Shown here piece by piece: positions 61,060 to 64,000 of a stretch of DNA of 64,000 nucleotides (within the stretch, counting starts at the first letter, position 1; each line of letters opens with the position of its first letter). This DNA comes from Streptomyces sp. AV19 (GTDB lineage: Bacteria; Actinomycetota; Actinomycetes; Streptomycetales; Streptomycetaceae), in the NCBI RefSeq assembly GCF_015999245.1, contig NZ_JAEAMR010000003.1, forward strand, positions 314,010-378,009. The letters are read 5' to 3'. The notes beneath the pieces are model-generated. The model was given only the letters and a program-made list of their open reading frames with translations, searched no databases and had not been told where the DNA came from. Position numbers and translations under genes: made by a program.

Positions 61060-61887
61060 TCAGTGCGCGGGGCCGCCCGTGCCGCTCTTCAGCAGGCCCA
61101 GCTCCATCGCCCGCACCCCGGCCTGGAAGCGCGAGGTGACGCCCAGGACCCGGAGGATCTCGGCCGCGTGCCGGCGGTAGGTCCGTACGGAGATGGACAG
61201 TTCGCGGGCCGCGGCGGTGTCCGTGTCGCCCGTGCACATCTGCCGCAGGACGCGGTAGGCGCCCTCGGAGAGCTCGAAGGCCGGGCCCTGCCGGGGACCC
61301 TCCACGGGGACGGCCGTCCGCCACACCCCGGAGAACAGCGCCTGGAGCGTCCGGACCACGTCGGGGGCGTGCACCAGCGAGGCCCGCCGGGCCCCGGCCA
61401 CGCCGCAACGCACCAGCGCCGCCCGGCCGTTGACGATGATGACCTCGGGGATCGGGGTGTCGGTCACCCGGATCCGCGCGGCGCAGTCGGGGTCGGGCAC
61501 CAGGTCCCGCGCCGCCCCGCCCGCCGGTGGGGCGGTGGTGCGCAGCAGCCTCAACTCGGCGATCCGGTCCGTGCGCAGGAGCCGCAGCAGCGCCCCGCAC
61601 ATCTGCCGTGCCTCGGCCGGCCGTCCCGGCAGGACCGCGTCCACCGCCGCCCCCGATCCGGCGACGAGGCCGCCGAGCGAGGCGAGGAAGGCCGGGCCGT
61701 CCGGATCGATGCCGGTGAAACCGGCGTTGACCGCGGCCGCGGTCACGGCGGCCCCCTGTGCGGCGAAACCTTTCGCGCAGGATTCCGGCGCGCTCGTCAG
61801 GCTCGTCGTGTCCGTTACGCCCGTCCCGGCGGGACCTCGTGGGAAAGGCCGGGCCAATAACTCGTCACGTGTCCGAAGGTGAGACAC
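61060..61887 (-). CDS. LuxR-type regulator with a TTA codon
   Basis: 275 residues from GTG 61887, chosen because GGGGGG lies six or so bases upstream; GTG 61923 is possible. The C-terminal HTH is ELSEGAYRVLRQMCTGDTDTAAARELSISVRTYRRHAAEILRVLGVTSRFQAGVRAMELGLL. The rest is a PLD-like/helical domain without a phospho-Asp pattern. Codon 10 is TTA (61858-61860), which needs the bldA tRNA. Such codons mark developmental or secondary-metabolism regulators. It lies between a chaplin and a phosphopantetheinyl transferase. Confidence 0.88.
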   Translation of the reverse strand: MSHLRTRDELLARPFPRGPAGTGVTDTTSLTSAPESCAKGFAAQGAAVTAAAVNAGFTGIDPDGPAFLASLGGLVAGSGAAVDAVLPGRPAEARQMCGALLRLLRTDRIAELRLLRTTAPPAGGAARDLVPDPDCAARIRVTDTPIPEVIIVNGRAALVRCGVAGARRASLVHAPDVVRTLQALFSGVWRTAVPVEGPRQGPAFELSEGAYRVLRQMCTGDTDTAAARELSISVRTYRRHAAEILRVLGVTSRFQAGVRAMELGLLKSGTGGPAH

Positions 61888-62029
61888 GCAGCACCCCCCG
61901 TGCTTGTGAACTGCTCGAACCACAGTGCGGTTGCCCAGCTTAGGAGGGGGTGGCCGGATGACGGAACCGTTCGCGCCGATCGCGGCGAATCGTTCCGGCT
62001 CCGGGGTCGCCCCCGCCGTCGCCCCCGGC

Positions 62030-62755
62030 TCAGGCCCCTGACGGGCTGTGGGCGTACGCCTCCTCGCCCCGCTCCTCCTCCGGCGCGGGCCCGAGCGGCA
62101 GCGCTATCGCCGTCACCACCAGGCCGTTCCCCGCGGTCCAGCGGCCCGCGAAGCCGTCCTGCCGACGGCCCCCGACCACCGGGCCGGGTACCAGCAGCCG
62201 GGCCGCGAACGTCCCCGCGACCGGGTCCACGGTCAGCTCCGCCTCGTCGAAGTCCAGCTCCAGACCGGTCAGCGGGTACCACGTCTTGAAGACGCTCTCC
62301 TTGGCGCTGAACAGCAGCCGGTCCCAGTGCACGGCGGGGTGCGCGGCCGAGAGGGCGGCGATCCACTCCTTCTCGGAGGCCAGGGCGATGGTGTCCAGCA
62401 CCCCGTCCGGCAGCGGCCCGTTGGGCTCGGCGTCTATGCCGACGGACGCGAGGTCGTCCGCGCGCGCCACGACGGCCGCCCGGTACCCCTGACAGTGCGT
62501 CATGGAGCCGACCACGCCGTCCGGCCACTGCGGCGCCCCGCGGCGGCTGGACAGCAGCGGGGCGGGCGCGTACCCGAGCCGGCCCAGTGCCCTGCGCGCG
62601 CACACCCGCACGGTGGCGTACTCGCGCTGCCGGCGCGGCACGGCGCGGGCGATGCGCTCCGCCTCCTCGGGGAAGAGGACGCTCGCGGGGTCGTCGGTGG
62701 CGTCGGTGAAGGTGTGCTCGGCGAAGGCCCCGGGGGGCAGCAGTTCCTCGATCAT
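62030..62755 (-). CDS. 4'-phosphopantetheinyl transferase (EntD/Sfp type)
   Basis: 241 residues, ATG 62755. VGIDAEPNGPLPDGVLDTIA with Mg-binding Asp and Glu and LLFSAKESVFKTWYPLTG (Lys-Glu site) are the transferase motifs; VGSMTHCQGYRAAVV is the conserved SxTH. It moves phosphopantetheine from CoA to carrier domains of polyketide and non-ribosomal peptide synthases. No such synthase is in the window, so it acts on clusters elsewhere. The upstream metallophosphoesterase gene is 19 bases away. Confidence 0.93.
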   Translation of the reverse strand: MIEELLPPGAFAEHTFTDATDDPASVLFPEEAERIARAVPRRQREYATVRVCARRALGRLGYAPAPLLSSRRGAPQWPDGVVGSMTHCQGYRAAVVARADDLASVGIDAEPNGPLPDGVLDTIALASEKEWIAALSAAHPAVHWDRLLFSAKESVFKTWYPLTGLELDFDEAELTVDPVAGTFAARLLVPGPVVGGRRQDGFAGRWTAGNGLVVTAIALPLGPAPEEERGEEAYAHSPSGA

Positions 62756-62774
62756 TCCTCGGTCATTTCCTTGA

Positions 62775-63629
62775 TCACCACACGTCCCCGGGGCGGTCGA
62801 CCGGCTGCGGGAGGATCTGGCGCAGCGGCTCGCGCGGCGGGCGCTTGCTCCACTCGCGCGGGTAGCCGACGGAGACCTCCTCGAAGCGGACCCCGTCGTG
62901 CCAGGAGACGCGGGGGATGTGCAGGTGGCCGTAGACCGCGGCCGCGGCCCGGAAGCGCACGTGCCAGTCGGCGGTGAGCGTGGTGCCGCACCACTGCGCG
63001 AAGTCCGGGTAGCGCAGGATCCGGGTGGGCTCGCGGAGCAGCGGCCAGTGGTTGATCAGCACGGGGCGCAGCGCCGGGTCGAGTCCGGCGAGGCGGCGCT
63101 CGGTGTACTCGACGCGGGCCCGGCACCAGTCCTCGCGGGTCGGGTACGGGTCGGGGTGCAGGAAGTGCTCGTCGGTGCAGACCACCCCGGACTCGTAGGC
63201 CCGGCGCAGGGACTCCTCCTTGGTGTCCGCCCCCGGCACCCGGAACGAGTAGTCGTAGAGGACGAACAGCGGGGCGACGGCCACCGGGCCGCCCTCGCCC
63301 TCCCAGACGGGGTAGGGGTCCTCGGGCGTCGCGACGCCCAGCTCCCGGCACAGCTCCACCAGGCGCAGGTAGCGCTTCTCGCCCCGCAGGTCGCAGGGGT
63401 CCTTGGGCGGGGTCCACAACTCGTGGTTCCCGGGCGCCCAGACGACCTTCGCGAACCGGTCCGCGAGCAGCCGCAGGGCCCACTCGACGTCGGCGTACTG
63501 CTCGGCGACGTCGCCGGCGACGATCAGCCAGTCGTCGTCCGAGCCGGGGCGCAGCTGCTCGGTGATGGTGCGGTTCTCGGCGTAGGCGATGTGCAGGTCG
63601 CTGACGGCGAGCAGTCGTCCCTGGGGCAC
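62775..63629 (-). CDS. Metallophosphoesterase
   Basis: 284 residues from GTG 63629 with AAAAGGAC upstream; upstream readings of the same frame to 63842 have no support. Motifs of calcineurin-type enzymes in order: SDLHIAY, AGDVAEQ, WAPGNHELW, INHWPLL and YGHLH. They hold two metals and cleave phosphate esters or phosphodiesters; substrate unknown. Commonly encoded beside the phosphopantetheinyl transferase in Streptomyces. Confidence 0.92.
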   Translation of the reverse strand: MPQGRLLAVSDLHIAYAENRTITEQLRPGSDDDWLIVAGDVAEQYADVEWALRLLADRFAKVVWAPGNHELWTPPKDPCDLRGEKRYLRLVELCRELGVATPEDPYPVWEGEGGPVAVAPLFVLYDYSFRVPGADTKEESLRRAYESGVVCTDEHFLHPDPYPTREDWCRARVEYTERRLAGLDPALRPVLINHWPLLREPTRILRYPDFAQWCGTTLTADWHVRFRAAAAVYGHLHIPRVSWHDGVRFEEVSVGYPREWSKRPPREPLRQILPQPVDRPGDVW

Positions 63630-63807
63630 TGGCGCAGGTCCTTTTCGGTCTCTCGTCCTTCTTCGCGCTTCTCGCGGAATCCAACCCGTACCGGTACGAG
63701 CCGAATTCAGGCCCGTGTGCCGCGCCCGGTTTCCCACGCTAATACGGCGATACGCTCCTGCGGAACCCCTGACCGGCCCTGGTGGCGCGTCAGGCGATGA
63801 TTGGGGC

Positions 63808-64000
63808 ATGACGAATGATGGGGGACGGGCCGGGGAGCCCACGAGCTACGGTCTGCGGCCGCCGGGTCCGGCGTGGCCGAATCCTTACGCCGGACCTGAC
63901 GTGGGAACACTGAACGGGGCATCGGTCGGCGACGCCGAACCGCACCTCGTCGGCGGCCGCTACCGCCTCGTCTCCCGGCTGGGCCACGGCGGGATGGGCA
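63808..64000 (+). CDS. Serine/threonine protein kinase, N-terminus only
   Basis: 64 residues are visible from ATG 63808 before the window ends. A Pro/Gly-rich leader (residues 1-47) precedes LVGGRYRLVSRLGHGGMG, the beta-1 strand and glycine-rich loop of a bacterial PknB-type kinase. The rest is outside. Confidence 0.9.
   Translation, partial: MTNDGGRAGEPTSYGLRPPGPAWPNPYAGPDVGTLNGASVGDAEPHLVGGRYRLVSRLGHGGMG

Overview
The window is about 64 kb of very GC-rich DNA with the gene style of a Streptomyces chromosome. The signs are GTG/TTG starts, many 4-base ATGA/GTGA overlaps, a chaplin, an XRE/DUF397 pair, DUF6480 and DUF6328 proteins, and a single TTA (bldA-type) codon that I could find in an intact gene. 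It starts inside a LysR gene and ends inside a Ser/Thr protein kinase gene. I saw no rRNA, tRNA, CRISPR array, integrase or intact insertion sequence.

1-14.2 kb holds small accessory genes: a partial LysR regulator, a small secreted Cys protein, a BKACE (DUF849) enzyme, a FUSC exporter coupled to an orphan NarL-type histidine kinase, a CDF metal exporter, a PPOX flavoprotein, a deleted acyl-CoA oxidase pseudogene, an AraC / NmrA / SnoaL divergent group, an ANT(6)-like nucleotidyltransferase and NTF2-like proteins. 14.2-21.6 kb holds CsbD, DUF6480, a DHA2 drug exporter, an unknown protein, and a three-gene group (UbiA prenyltransferase, PobA-like flavin hydroxylase, SAM methyltransferase) that looks like a small route to a prenylated aromatic compound.

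21.6-32.7 kb is a complete myo-inositol catabolic region in two divergent arms. The left arm has two Gfo/Idh/MocA dehydrogenases, a sugar-porter MFS and an IolE-like isomerase/dehydratase. The right arm has IolC, a Cgl0158-type aldolase, IolB, IolD and IolA. A 23-bp inverted repeat pair lies in the shared promoter region, probably the operator of a regulator encoded elsewhere.

32.7-44.4 kb holds two PH-domain membrane proteins divergent from a TetR regulator across a 20-bp inverted repeat, two more FUSC proteins, an ECF sigma factor fused through a zinc finger and membrane segment to an extracytoplasmic CAP domain, a hydrolase with a MerR-type promoter, a lipoprotein and a nucleosidase. 44.4-48.2 kb holds a long imperfect inverted repeat, the XRE/DUF397 pair with two small partners, a frameshifted phosphotransferase and repeat DNA.

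48.2-52.1 kb is the most striking locus: sdpC-sdpA-sdpB homologues of the Bacillus SDP cannibalism toxin system, divergent from DUF1648 - PH-like - GntR genes that could provide immunity and control. 52-64 kb holds DUF1707 and VIT1 proteins, succinate dehydrogenase sdhCAB with a divergent LysR gene, a CrcB-DUF190-CrcB fluoride/membrane cluster, a StyA-like monooxygenase, a chaplin with a BldN-like promoter, a TTA-containing LuxR gene, a phosphopantetheinyl transferase, a metallophosphoesterase and the start of a Ser/Thr kinase.

Two structural themes recur. Three intergenic mosaics of GC-rich palindromes (37.7, 47.7 and 57.9 kb) share the same short inverted ends. At least six genes carry short tandem duplications at or just after their stop codons.
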